Both the position numbers and the translations under genes were made by a program. The notes under the pieces are model-generated. The model ran no database searches, was not told where the DNA came from, and saw only the letters and a program-made list of their open reading frames with translations. From Streptomyces sp. Q6 (GTDB taxonomy: Bacteria > Actinomycetota > Actinomycetes > Streptomycetales > Streptomycetaceae), in NCBI RefSeq assembly GCF_036967205.1, contig NZ_CP146022.1, positions 7,874,001 through 7,938,000 on the forward strand: DNA of 64,000 nt, given 5' to 3'. Shown piece after piece: positions 32,674 through 40,593 of the stretch (positions within the stretch are counted from its first letter, which is position 1; each line of letters starts with the position of its first letter).

Positions 32674-33893
32674 AGCCGGACGACGACCGGAGCGCTGAAC
32701 GGGTCGCCGGACTGGTTGACCTGGACGTGTCCGCCGCCCAGCCACTCGTCCGTCCCCGGGATCCGGTGGATCTCCGAGAGCCACAGGGACTGGTTCGAGC
32801 TCTTGCCGGCCCCGGTCGACACCGGCAGGCGGTGACGTGTGATCTTCACGCACCGCCCCTCGTCGGTCAGATACCAATTGCCTTCCAGGAAGAGGCCGTT
32901 GTCGTCCTGCCCGACCGGGGTCCGCGCCGCGCACCGGTCGGGCGCGGGCTCCTGGTCGACCCAGGTGTCGCCGTCCCGGCGCAGCCGGATGTACTCGTCG
33001 GTGGGCTCGGGCTCGACCTCGCCGTGGTTGAAGGAGTTGATGCCGTACGCGCGCACCTCTCCGCTGTCCAGGACGACGACCTGACCGAGGCCCGCGCTGG
33101 GCTCCGGCGGGATCGGCTCCTCGAAGCGGGCGAGCGGCGTGTCCACGGGCTTCCAGGACGTGCCGTCCCAGTGCATCGAGGCGGGCTGGGCGTACCGCTC
33201 GCCGTTCCCCGTCTCCGTACCGGGGCCGGTGGAGCGGCTGCCCACCGCCCACACGTCGTCCGGCCCGGCCACGGCCAAGTCGGCAGCTGTGTACGGGAGT
33301 TGGTACGAGGTCCAGCGGGCGCCGTCCCAGTGCCGGGCGGTCTGCTCGGCGGTGAGGGCCCAGATGTCGTCCGGGGCGGTGGCCTCCAGGTCGCCGGCCG
33401 AGGCCGGCGGGGGATCGGGCACCGCCGTCCACCGGGTGCCGTCCCACTGCGCCCACGCGTTCGCGCCCCCGGTCGTCCCCGTCGTCCTCGGCCGCAGCCA
33501 CAGGGCCGCGTCGCCGATCTCCTCGAAGACGGGCGGGTAGTCGGTGGTGCCGAGCGCGTCGGGAAGCTCCTCGCGCTTCCACCGCGCGCCGTCGAAGTGC
33601 AGCAGATACGGGTCGGCGCCCTGGACGCTGTTCTCCGAGGCGACCGCCCACACATCGTCCTCGGCCAGGACGGCGAGGTCCGAGATCTCCCCGTGGAAGT
33701 CGGCGATGTGCTCGAACTCCCAGCCGAGCGAGGACGCGGAGCCCTTCGGCGAGGAGGTTCCGGTGCCCGATCCCGGCGTCGCGTCCGGTGTGTCCGAGCC
33801 GGAGCCGCATCCCGCCGCCGTGAGCACGGCGGCCATGACGACGGCGCCCAAGACGCCCCGGGCCCGTCCCCCCGTAGTTCTGTACATGATCAA
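32658..33893 (-). CDS. Lipoprotein with WD/beta-propeller-like repeats
   Basis: A 411-residue exported lipoprotein with a hydrophobic signal and lipobox LTAAGC (Cys29), then a Ser/Thr/Gly linker to ~residue 55. The rest shows repeated modules of the type DDVWAV...HFDGARWKREELP, DDIWALT...HWDGARWTSYQLP, DDVWAVGS...HWDGTSWKPVDTP, spaced ~50 residues, which suggests a beta-propeller. Function is unknown; such proteins are common on actinobacterial surfaces. The last codons are duplicated downstream in a 27-bp repeat. Confidence 0.78.
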   Translation of the reverse strand: MIMYRTTGGRARGVLGAVVMAAVLTAAGCGSGSDTPDATPGSGTGTSSPKGSASSLGWEFEHIADFHGEISDLAVLAEDDVWAVASENSVQGADPYLLHFDGARWKREELPDALGTTDYPPVFEEIGDAALWLRPRTTGTTGGANAWAQWDGTRWTAVPDPPPASAGDLEATAPDDIWALTAEQTARHWDGARWTSYQLPYTAADLAVAGPDDVWAVGSRSTGPGTETGNGERYAQPASMHWDGTSWKPVDTPLARFEEPIPPEPSAGLGQVVVLDSGEVRAYGINSFNHGEVEPEPTDEYIRLRRDGDTWVDQEPAPDRCAARTPVGQDDNGLFLEGNWYLTDEGRCVKITRHRLPVSTGAGKSSNQSLWLSEIHRIPGTDEWLGGGHVQVNQSGDPFSAPVVVRLKRGG

Positions 33894-33937
33894 CCCCCTC
33901 GACGCCCGGCAGCGTACCCCGGCTCGCGATCAGGTGC

Positions 33938-34825
33938 TCATGAGGTGCTCACGCACTCCTCGATCACCGCCGCGACCTGTTCCGCGGCGGGGGAGTTGCG
34001 CTGCGCCCTGCGGGCCAGCACCAGATCGACCGACTCGGGCGCGGCGAGCGGCACGTACGTCACGCCGTCGAGGCTGAGGCTCTGCACCGACTGCGGCACG
34101 AGGGCCACCCCGTGCCCGGCCGCCACGAACACGACCAGCGTGGCCGTCTCGCCGACCTCCACCAGCGACTCGGGCCTGAACCCCGCCCGCGCGCACGCCG
34201 CGAGCACCCGGTCGTACATCGACGACCGGGACCGCGAGGGATGGATGACGAACGGCTCCCCGGCCAGGGCCTCCAGCGCGACGCTCTCCCGCCCGGCCAG
34301 CGGATGGTGCGAGGGCAGCACCGCCACCAGCGGCTCGGACCGCAGCGGCGTGAGGCGGATCTCCGGATCGGCCACGGCGCCCCGCACCACCGCGAGGTCG
34401 TACGCGCCCGAGTGCAGCCCCGCGACCAGCTCCGGGGTGAGCAGCTCGCCGCGCAGCTCCATGGTGATCGCGGGCAGGCGGGCCCGTACGGTCCTCGCGA
34501 CCCTCGGCAGCACGTCGTACGTGGCCGTCCCGATGAACCCCACGCGCACCCGCCCCGCGTGGCCCGTCGCCAGCTCCCGCATATGGGTCCTGGCGCGCTC
34601 CTCCTCCGCGACGAGCGCCCGCGCGTACCCGGTGAGCTCGCGGCCCGCCTCGGTCGGCTCGACGCGCCGCGTGGACCGGTGGAACAGCGGGACGCCCAGA
34701 TCGCGCTCCAACTGCTTGATCTGCTGGGACAGCGCCGGCTGCGCCACGTGCAGGCGGGCCGCCGCACGCCCGAAGTGACACTCGTCGGCCAGCGCGAGGA
34801 AGTACCGGAGCTGACGCAGTTCCAT
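33938..34825 (-). CDS. LysR-family regulator of the pca genes
   Basis: A 295-residue LysR protein with helix-turn-helix MELRQLRYFLALADECHFGRAAARLHVAQPALSQQIKQLERDLGVPLFHRSTRRV and an effector domain with VRVGFIGTATYDVLP. Sequence style resembles BenM/CatM-like LysR proteins. It is divergent from pcaF-pcaI-pcaJ, and a T-N11-A box lies between them. It is therefore the probable activator of the beta-ketoadipate genes, with a pathway acid as effector (inferred). Confidence 0.88.
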   Translation of the reverse strand: MELRQLRYFLALADECHFGRAAARLHVAQPALSQQIKQLERDLGVPLFHRSTRRVEPTEAGRELTGYARALVAEEERARTHMRELATGHAGRVRVGFIGTATYDVLPRVARTVRARLPAITMELRGELLTPELVAGLHSGAYDLAVVRGAVADPEIRLTPLRSEPLVAVLPSHHPLAGRESVALEALAGEPFVIHPSRSRSSMYDRVLAACARAGFRPESLVEVGETATLVVFVAAGHGVALVPQSVQSLSLDGVTYVPLAAPESVDLVLARRAQRNSPAAEQVAAVIEECVSTS

Positions 34826-34846
34826 GGACCCAGCCTACAAGCACCT

Positions 34847-34861
34847 ATAAAGAAGCCTTAT
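34847..34861. promoter_or_regulatory. LysR-type box in the LysR/pcaF gap
   Basis: ATAA-AGAAGCC-TTAT, a 15-bp interrupted palindrome of the T-N11-A class that LysR proteins bind. It is 22 bases from the regulator start and 57-71 bases before the pcaF start. Confidence 0.6.
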
Positions 34862-34917
34862 CAATCCATGCCGACTAGGTCTTGGACGCGATGAACGGAC
34901 GCTCCTACGGTGGGGGA

Positions 34918-36123
34918 GTGACCGACAGTTACCTGTACGCAGCAGCAAGGACCCCCTTCGGCCGGTTCTCGGGCGCGCTCGCGAACGTCCGCCCCGACGA
35001 TCTCGCGGCGCTGGCCGTCACCGGCACCCTGGCCAAGACGCCCGCGCTCGACCCGGCGCTGATCGGCGACGTCGTGTGGGGGAACGCCAACGGCGCCGGT
35101 GAGGACAACCGGAACGTCGGCAGGATGGCCGTACTCCTGGCCGGGCTGCCGACCTCGGTGCCCGCCACGACCGTCAACCGGCTGTGCGGCTCCTCCCTGG
35201 ACGCGGCGATCATCGCCTCCCGCGCCATCGAGACCGGCGACGCGGACATCGTGCTCACCGGTGGCGTCGAGTCCATGACCCGGGCGCCCTGGGTCCTGCC
35301 GAAGTCCGCGAAGCCGTTCCCGGCGGGCGATGTGACCGCCGTGTCCACCACGCTCGGCTGGCGACTGGTCAACGCGCGCATGCCCAAGGAGTGGACCGTC
35401 TCCCTGGGCGAGGCCAACGAGCAGCTCGCGGACCGCTTCTCCGTACCGCGTGAGCGCCAGGACGCGTTCGCCGCCCGCTCCCACCAGCTCGCCGACGATG
35501 CCTGGAACGCGGGCTTCTACGACGACCTCGTCGTCCCCGTCGCCGTCGACGCGAAGGGCGGCACGCTCGACCGGGACGAGGGCATCCGCCCCGGCTCGAC
35601 CCCCGAGAAGCTCGCCGCGCTCAAGCCCGTCTTCCGCTCCGACGGCGTCATCACCGCGGGCAACGCCTCCCCGCTCAGCGACGGCGCCTCGGCCGTCCTG
35701 CTCGGTTCGGGCGAGGCCGCCGCGCGGATCGGCACCGACCCCGTGGCCCGGATCGCCGGGCGCGGCGTGTCGGCGCTCGACCCGCAACTGTTCGGCTACG
35801 CGCCCGTCGAGGCCGCGAACCGGGCGCTCAAGGCCGCCGGGATCACCTGGTCCGACGTCGCCGCCGTCGAGCTGAACGAGGCGTTCGCCGTGCAGTCGCT
35901 GGCGTGCGTGGACGCGTGGGACGTCGACCCGGAGATCGTCAACGCGAAGGGCGGCGCGATCGCGCTCGGCCACCCCCTGGGCGCGTCCGGCGGACGACTG
36001 CTCGGCACCCTCGCGCACCGGCTGCGCGAGTCCGGCGAGCGCTGGGGCGTCGCCGCCATCTGCATCGGAGTGGGCCAGGCGCTCGCCGTGGTCCTGGAGA
36101 ACGTGAGCGGAGGGACCCGATGA
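34918..36123 (+). CDS. pcaF: 3-oxoadipyl-CoA/acetyl-CoA thiolase
   Basis: About 401 residues from GTG 34918, where homology begins (TDSYLYAAARTPFGRFSGAL). The nearest Shine-Dalgarno sequence sits too close, so ATG 34891 or 34882 cannot be excluded. Thiolase signatures are complete: the nucleophilic Cys in VNRLCGSSLDA, the His in NEAFAVQSLACVDAWDV...GGAIALGHPLGASGGR, and the second Cys in AAICIGVGQALAVVLE (CIGVGQ in place of the usual CIGGGQ). It cleaves beta-ketoadipyl-CoA to succinyl-CoA and acetyl-CoA. The stop overlaps the pcaI start (ATGA), which together with pcaJ downstream argues for the pca role over a generic thiolase. Confidence 0.88.
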   Translation: MTDSYLYAAARTPFGRFSGALANVRPDDLAALAVTGTLAKTPALDPALIGDVVWGNANGAGEDNRNVGRMAVLLAGLPTSVPATTVNRLCGSSLDAAIIASRAIETGDADIVLTGGVESMTRAPWVLPKSAKPFPAGDVTAVSTTLGWRLVNARMPKEWTVSLGEANEQLADRFSVPRERQDAFAARSHQLADDAWNAGFYDDLVVPVAVDAKGGTLDRDEGIRPGSTPEKLAALKPVFRSDGVITAGNASPLSDGASAVLLGSGEAAARIGTDPVARIAGRGVSALDPQLFGYAPVEAANRALKAAGITWSDVAAVELNEAFAVQSLACVDAWDVDPEIVNAKGGAIALGHPLGASGGRLLGTLAHRLRESGERWGVAAICIGVGQALAVVLENVSGGTR

Positions 36124-36791
36124 CCACGCGACTGTGCGACACCGCGGACGAGGCGGTGGCCGGTGTCGAGGACGGCGCGACCGTCCTGGTCGGCGGCTTC
36201 GGCATGGCCGGCATGCCCGTCGAGCTGATCGACGCGCTCATCCGGCAGGGCGCCACGGACCTCACCGTGGTGTCCAACAACGCGGGCAACGGGGACACCG
36301 GACTCGCCGCGCTCCTGTCCAAGGGCCGGGTCCGCAAGGTGATCTGCTCCTTCCCGCGTCAGGCGGACTCCTGGGTGTTCGACGAGCTCTACCGTTCCGG
36401 CCGCATCGAGCTGGAGGTCGTCCCGCAGGGCAACCTCGCGGAGCGCATGCGGGCGGCCGGGGCCGGCATCGGCGCGTTCTACTGCCCCACGGGCGTCGGC
36501 ACGCTGCTCGCCGAGGGCAAGGAGACCCGCGAGATCGACGGCCGCACGTACGTCCTCGAATACCCGATCAAGGGCGATGTCGCGCTGATCGGCGCCCACC
36601 GCGCCGACCGGATGGGCAACCTCGTCTACCGCAGGACCGCCCGCAACTTCGGGCCGGTCATGGCCACCGCGGCGACCACCGTGATCGCGCAGGTGCGCGA
36701 GATCGTCGAGACCGGAACGCTCGATCCGGAGGCCGTCGTGACCCCGAGCATCTTTGTCGACCGAGTGGTGCAGGAGGCGGCCCGCGCATGA
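36120..36791 (+). CDS. pcaI: 3-oxoadipate CoA-transferase subunit A
   Basis: A 223-residue family I CoA-transferase alpha subunit. The N-terminal GATVLVGGFGMAGMPVELIDALIRQGATDLTVVSNNAG is the family signature. RKVICSFPRQADSWVFDELYRSGRIELEVVPQGNLAERMRAAGAGIGAFYCPTGVGT follows as in PcaI and ScoA. It transfers CoA from succinyl-CoA to beta-ketoadipate together with PcaJ. Four-base overlaps (ATGA) at both ends couple it to pcaF and pcaJ. Confidence 0.92.
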   Translation: MTTRLCDTADEAVAGVEDGATVLVGGFGMAGMPVELIDALIRQGATDLTVVSNNAGNGDTGLAALLSKGRVRKVICSFPRQADSWVFDELYRSGRIELEVVPQGNLAERMRAAGAGIGAFYCPTGVGTLLAEGKETREIDGRTYVLEYPIKGDVALIGAHRADRMGNLVYRRTARNFGPVMATAATTVIAQVREIVETGTLDPEAVVTPSIFVDRVVQEAARA

Positions 36792-37459
36792 CCCCGACGA
36801 TCCAGCCGACCAGCGACCGGGCCCCGCTCGGCAAGCACGACATCGCCGCCCTCATCGCGGCGGACATCCCGCAGGGCGCGTTCGTGAACCTGGGCATCGG
36901 TCAGCCGACGCTCGTCGCCGACCATCTGTCCGCCGACTCCGGAGTCGTGCTCCACACGGAGAACGGCATGCTCAACATGGGCCCGGCCGCGCAGGGCGAC
37001 GAGATCGACCCCGACCTCACGAACGCGGGCAAGGTCCCCGTCACCGAGCTGCCCGGAGCCGCGTACTTCCACCACGCGGACTCCTTCGCCATGATGCGCG
37101 GCGGCCACCTCGACATCTGCGTCCTGGGCGCCTTCCAGGTCTCCTCGGCCGGTGACCTGGCCAACTGGCACACGGGCGCACCCGACGCGATCCCCGCCGT
37201 CGGCGGGGCCATGGACCTGGCGATCGGGGCGAAGAAGGTCTTCGTGATGATGACCCTCTTCACCAAGGACGGCACCCCCAAGCTGGTGCCCGAGTGCACC
37301 TACCCGCTCACCGGCCTGGGCTGCGTCGACCGCGTCTACACCGACCTGGCGGTCTTCGACATCACGCCCCAAGGCGTCACCGTCGCCCGGACGTTCGGCA
37401 TCACGCCCGACGAACTCGCCTCCCGCCTGGACGTACCGCTGACCTTCACCGACCGCTGA
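36788..37459 (+). CDS. pcaJ: 3-oxoadipate CoA-transferase subunit B
   Basis: A 223-residue beta subunit. The catalytic glutamate is in LHTENGMLNMGP (Glu of the ENG motif), followed by DLTNAGKVPVTELPGAAYFHHADSFAMMRGGHLDICVLGAFQVS. The C-terminus ends the operon. The three genes convert beta-ketoadipate to central metabolites, but the upstream protocatechuate genes (pcaGHBDC) are not in the window. The 3' end overlaps the convergent EamA gene by 14 bases. Confidence 0.92.
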   Translation: MTPTIQPTSDRAPLGKHDIAALIAADIPQGAFVNLGIGQPTLVADHLSADSGVVLHTENGMLNMGPAAQGDEIDPDLTNAGKVPVTELPGAAYFHHADSFAMMRGGHLDICVLGAFQVSSAGDLANWHTGAPDAIPAVGGAMDLAIGAKKVFVMMTLFTKDGTPKLVPECTYPLTGLGCVDRVYTDLAVFDITPQGVTVARTFGITPDELASRLDVPLTFTDR

Positions 37460-38441
37460 CGTCGGTGAGACGCGGGCTCACGGGAGCCTCGTCGCGGCCG
37501 CGCGACCGGGAACGCCCGGCCGCGCGGCCCGGCACCGTCAGCACGGCGAGGCACCCGACGACCAGCACGATCCCGGCCCACCCCGCCGCGGGCAGCCGCT
37601 CGCCGACCACGAGGACGGCCAGGACGGCGGCGACGGCGGGCTCCAGCAGCGTCAGCGTCGTCGCGGTGCTCGCCGGTACGTGCGCGAGCCCCCAGCCGAA
37701 CAGGACGTAGCCGAGGAACATGGGCACCAGGGCCATGTAGACGCCGACCCCCGCGGTGGTCCACGAATCGAGCAGCGGCGCGCCGGTGCGCAGCAGGACC
37801 GGCATCAGCAGCAGCCCGCCGATCCCGAAGACGCCGCCCATGGCCGCGCCGGAGCTGATGCCGCCGCTGATCAGCCGGTGGGCCGCCCACGAGTAGAGGG
37901 CGTACGTGAACCCGGCGACCAGGCCGAGCCCGACGCCGAGCACGGTCGCCCCGACGGATCGGGCACCGGAGCCCGTGTGCGCCTGGGCCGCCTCGGCCGC
38001 GCACAGCAGCACCGTCCCCGCCAGGCCGAGAGCGGCGCCGCCCGTCCAGCGCCGGGTCAGGCGCCGCTTGTCCACGACACGTTCGACGACGGCCGAGGCG
38101 AGCGGCGCCGAGCCGATCGAGACGACCGTTCCCGCGGCGACCCCGGCGAGGTGCATGGAGCTGTAGAACGCGAGCGGGTAGGCGCCCACCGCGAGCGCCC
38201 CGAGCAGCACCACACCGCCCCGCGCCCGCAGTCGGGGCGCTTCCCGCACGATCCGCGGCGCGGCGACGAGCGCCTGGAGCAGCCCGCCGAACCCCATCGC
38301 GACGGCCCCGATCGCCAGCGGCCCGACCCCGGGGGCGAGGGTCGCCGCGGTTCCCGTCGTGCCCCACAGCACGGACGCCAGCAACACGCACAAGGAGCCC
38401 ACGCCCACGGAACCGGTGCCCGCTCCGACGGCCCGGGTCAC
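37446..38441 (-). CDS. EamA/DMT-family transporter
   Basis: A 331-residue membrane protein with ten predicted helices as two EamA repeats: (LLASVLWGTTGTAATLAPGVGPLAIGAVAMGFGGLLQALV ... and LGVGLGLVAGFTYALYSWAAHRLI...). The second repeat ends with TATTLTLLEPAVAAVLAVLVVGERL. A charged tail follows helix 10. The GTG start overlaps the stop of the upstream TetR gene (GTGA), so both form one operon. DMT exporters move amino acids, nucleotide-like metabolites or toxic small molecules; the substrate here is unknown. Confidence 0.88.
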   Translation of the reverse strand: MTRAVGAGTGSVGVGSLCVLLASVLWGTTGTAATLAPGVGPLAIGAVAMGFGGLLQALVAAPRIVREAPRLRARGGVVLLGALAVGAYPLAFYSSMHLAGVAAGTVVSIGSAPLASAVVERVVDKRRLTRRWTGGAALGLAGTVLLCAAEAAQAHTGSGARSVGATVLGVGLGLVAGFTYALYSWAAHRLISGGISSGAAMGGVFGIGGLLLMPVLLRTGAPLLDSWTTAGVGVYMALVPMFLGYVLFGWGLAHVPASTATTLTLLEPAVAAVLAVLVVGERLPAAGWAGIVLVVGCLAVLTVPGRAAGRSRSRGRDEAPVSPRLTDVSGR

Positions 38442-39055
38442 AGACGGTCCACCAGGTTCGCCGCCATCGTCCGGGCGTGCGCGATCCGCGTGCCCGCGCC
38501 TTCGAGCCCGGCGCGCGCCATCGCCCCCTCCAGCAGGAACGCCAGGTGCTCCGCCACGGACCGCGCCTCCTCGTCCCGCCCCGGCAGAAGCCGCGCCACA
38601 TGCCCCGCGAGAAGCTCCTCCACCTCCTCCTTGTGCCGTCGCACGGCGTCACGTCCCTCGTCCCCGGCGGGCAGTTCGGCCGCGGCGTTGAGCAGACCGC
38701 ACCCGCGGAACCCGTGTTCGTACGCGGAGGAGGCGTGGTCCGCGTACGCGTCGAACACGGCCAGGACGCCCTCGCGGCCGTCGCCCGAGGTCGCCGCGAG
38801 CCGCGCGCGGTAGAGCCCGAGCCACTCCTCGTGCCGTGCGTCGAGGTACGCCCTGACCAGGTCGGCCTTCGAGGAGAAGTTGTTGTAGAGGCTCATCTTG
38901 GCCACGCCCGCCTCGGCGGTGATCGTGTCGATGCCCGTGGCCGACACTCCGTCCGCGTAGAAGCGCCGCGCGGCGGCGGCGAGCAACCGCTCCCGCGCGT
39001 CACCCCGCCGCCGACCGGGCCGCGGCGCCGGGGTCGTCTCCGTTTCGGCCATCAC
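38438..39055 (-). CDS. TetR-family transcriptional regulator
   Basis: A 205-residue TetR protein. Helix-turn-helix: ARERLLAAAARRFYADGVSATGIDTITAEAGVAKMSLYNNFSSKADLVRAYL (~20-70). It is the first gene of an operon with the EamA transporter and presumably represses it. A 20-bp interrupted palindrome (39087-39106) lies in the divergent gap toward the DoxX gene and is its probable operator. Confidence 0.9.
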   Translation of the reverse strand: MMAETETTPAPRPGRRRGDARERLLAAAARRFYADGVSATGIDTITAEAGVAKMSLYNNFSSKADLVRAYLDARHEEWLGLYRARLAATSGDGREGVLAVFDAYADHASSAYEHGFRGCGLLNAAAELPAGDEGRDAVRRHKEEVEELLAGHVARLLPGRDEEARSVAEHLAFLLEGAMARAGLEGAGTRIAHARTMAANLVDRL

Positions 39056-39086
39056 GAGGCTCCCGTACGACGTCAGTAGGTATTAA

Positions 39087-39106
39087 TAGGTAGGTCAGTC
39101 TACCTA
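39087..39106. promoter_or_regulatory. Probable TetR operator
   Basis: TAGGTAGgtcagtCTACCTA, 7-bp arms around 6 bases, between the TetR gene (start 39055) and the DoxX gene (start 39159). An extra TAGGTA half-site occurs just left of it (AGTAGGTATTAATAGGTAG). Confidence 0.7.
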
Positions 39107-39158
39107 GAGTCGCGAAGGCGGGGGACTGAGGGAGGAAAGCCGGGGAAGTCGGGTCGGT

Positions 39159-39638
39159 ATGGCTGTACTGAGGAAATGCGCACGACCGATGCTGTCGTCC
39201 GTCTTCGTCGTCGGCGGGCTGTCCACCCTGCGCGCCCCCGCCCGGGTGGCGCCGGCCGCCGAGCCGGTGGCGGTCCCCGTGGCGCACAGGATCCCGCGGC
39301 TGACCGAGAACCCCGAGCAACTCGTCAGGATCAACTCGGCGGTCCAGGTGGGCGCCGGTGTGCTGCTCGCGACGGGCCGCCTGCCGCGCGTGGCCGCCCT
39401 CGCGCTCGCCGGGTCGCTCGCCCCGACGACGCTGGCCGGGCACGCCTGGTGGAAGGAGAAGGACCCCGAGCGCCGCGCACAGCAGCGCACCCACTTCCTG
39501 AAGAACGTCTCCCTGCTCGGCGGGCTGCTCATCGCGGCCGCCGACACCCATGGCAAGCCGTCGGCGGCCTACCGCGCCCGGGGCGCCGCCGCGGCCGGGC
39601 GCAAGAGCGTACGCAAGAGCGTCGCCCGGCACCGCTGA
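39159..39638 (+). CDS. DoxX-family membrane protein
   Basis: A 159-residue protein with four hydrophobic segments (LSSVFVVGGLSTL; INSAVQVGAGVLLATG; VAALALAGSLAPTTLAG; FLKNVSLLGGLLIAAA). The motif HAWWKEKDPERRAQQRTHFLKNVSLLGGLL is typical of actinobacterial DoxX proteins. The basic tail GRKSVRKSVARHR is cytoplasmic. In mycobacteria DoxX partners with superoxide dismutase and a thiosulfate sulfurtransferase in redox defence; no such partner is here. It is divergent from the TetR/EamA operon and may share its operator. Confidence 0.85.
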   Translation: MAVLRKCARPMLSSVFVVGGLSTLRAPARVAPAAEPVAVPVAHRIPRLTENPEQLVRINSAVQVGAGVLLATGRLPRVAALALAGSLAPTTLAGHAWWKEKDPERRAQQRTHFLKNVSLLGGLLIAAADTHGKPSAAYRARGAAAAGRKSVRKSVARHR

Positions 39639-39667
39639 CCCGCACCCGCGAGAGGACACCTGTTCCC

Positions 39668-39988
39668 GTGACCACCTACGTCATCACCGTCCCCGGTACG
39701 TTCCTGCGCGCCCCGGACGACGACACGAAGTCCGGCCTCGCACGCCGCCTGCGCCCGGCCGACCCCCACCACACGGAACTCGGACGGGAGGAGGACCTCG
39801 ACGTGCTCACCGTCAACGACGACGGCCGGACCTTCAGCGCCCGTGTGGAAGTGACCGCGGAGACGAGCGGGGAGGCGGAGGCCGAAGCCGTACGAGGCGT
39901 CGCGGCGGCGCTGCGCGACGTGGGGTTCGACGCCGACGAGGCTCCCCTGGGGCCGCCCGCGGTGACCGGGGTGGACAACCCGGCGTGA
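39668..39988 (+). CDS. Conserved hypothetical protein
   Basis: A 106-residue soluble protein from GTG 39668, 29 bases after the DoxX gene, preceded by GAGAGGA. It starts TTYVITVPGTFLRAPDDDTKSGLARRLRPADPH and contains a strand-rich centre (LDVLTVNDDGRTFSARVEVTAETSGEAEAEA) then a helix (VRGVAAALRDVGFDADEAP), an alternation reminiscent of ferredoxin-like folds. Function is unknown. It is probably co-transcribed with doxX. Confidence 0.6.
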   Translation: MTTYVITVPGTFLRAPDDDTKSGLARRLRPADPHHTELGREEDLDVLTVNDDGRTFSARVEVTAETSGEAEAEAVRGVAAALRDVGFDADEAPLGPPAVTGVDNPA

Positions 39989-40015
39989 GGTGAGGACGGC
40001 CGCCGGGGCCGCGGG

Positions 40016-40540
40016 TCAGCGTACGGCGCCCGGATCGGCCGTGTCGGCCGGGGCTTCCAGACGGCCGAGCCATGAGGTCAGCAGCGGCTCCAGCGCGGCG
40101 GCCTCGGCGGGGGTCAGGGCCGCGAGGAGCCGGTGTTCGTTGCGGATGTGGTCGGTGAACGCCCGGTCGAAGAGATCCCGCCCGGCCGTGGTGAGGGCGA
40201 CGACCCGGCCGCGGCCGTCACCGGAGGCGCGGCGCCGGGTGACCAGGCCCGCCCGTTCGAGGCGGTCGATGCGCTTGGTGATGGCCCCGGTGGTGACCAT
40301 GGTGTGGGCGGCCAGCTCGCCGGGGGCGCGTTCGAAGGGCTCGCCCGCGCGCCGCAGGGCGGCCAGCACGTCGAACTCGCCCTCGCTGAGGTCGTAGCGG
40401 CTGTAGACGGTGCACAACTCCTGGGTGAGCAGGGCCGCGATCCGGTGCAGGCGGCCGATCACGCCCTGCGGCGAGACATCGAGATCGGGGCGCTCGCGTC
40501 GCCATGCGGCCTGGATGCGGGCGACGTGGTCCATGTCCAT
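40016..40540 (-). CDS. MarR-family transcriptional regulator
   Basis: A 174-residue MarR protein. The winged helix is GELAAHTMVTTGAITKRIDRLERAGLVTRRRASGDGRGRVVALTTAGRDLFD, after a dimerisation helix LLTQELCTVYSRYDLSEGEFDVLAALRRAG. It is divergent from the EamA transporter at 40588. The gap contains a perfect 20-bp palindrome and a second half-length copy that covers the transporter start, so direct repression of the transporter is likely. Confidence 0.9.
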   Translation of the reverse strand: MDMDHVARIQAAWRRERPDLDVSPQGVIGRLHRIAALLTQELCTVYSRYDLSEGEFDVLAALRRAGEPFERAPGELAAHTMVTTGAITKRIDRLERAGLVTRRRASGDGRGRVVALTTAGRDLFDRAFTDHIRNEHRLLAALTPAEAAALEPLLTSWLGRLEAPADTADPGAVR

Positions 40541-40557
40541 GCGCGCAGCCTACCTTC

Positions 40558-40593
40558 ATATCTTCCATGGAAGATATGTTGTCTTCCATGGAA
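40558..40593. promoter_or_regulatory. MarR operator pair overlapping the EamA start codon
   Basis: ATATCTTCCATGGAAGATAT (40558-40577) is a perfect 20-bp palindrome. TTCCATGGAA (40584-40593) repeats its core 21-22 bp away and contains the ATG at 40588. Bound protein would block both transcription and the initiation region. Confidence 0.8.

Noticed and set aside
32553-34778. A 741-codon plus-strand frame over the lipoprotein and LysR genes
   Set aside because: Fully antisense to two well-supported genes and without domains.
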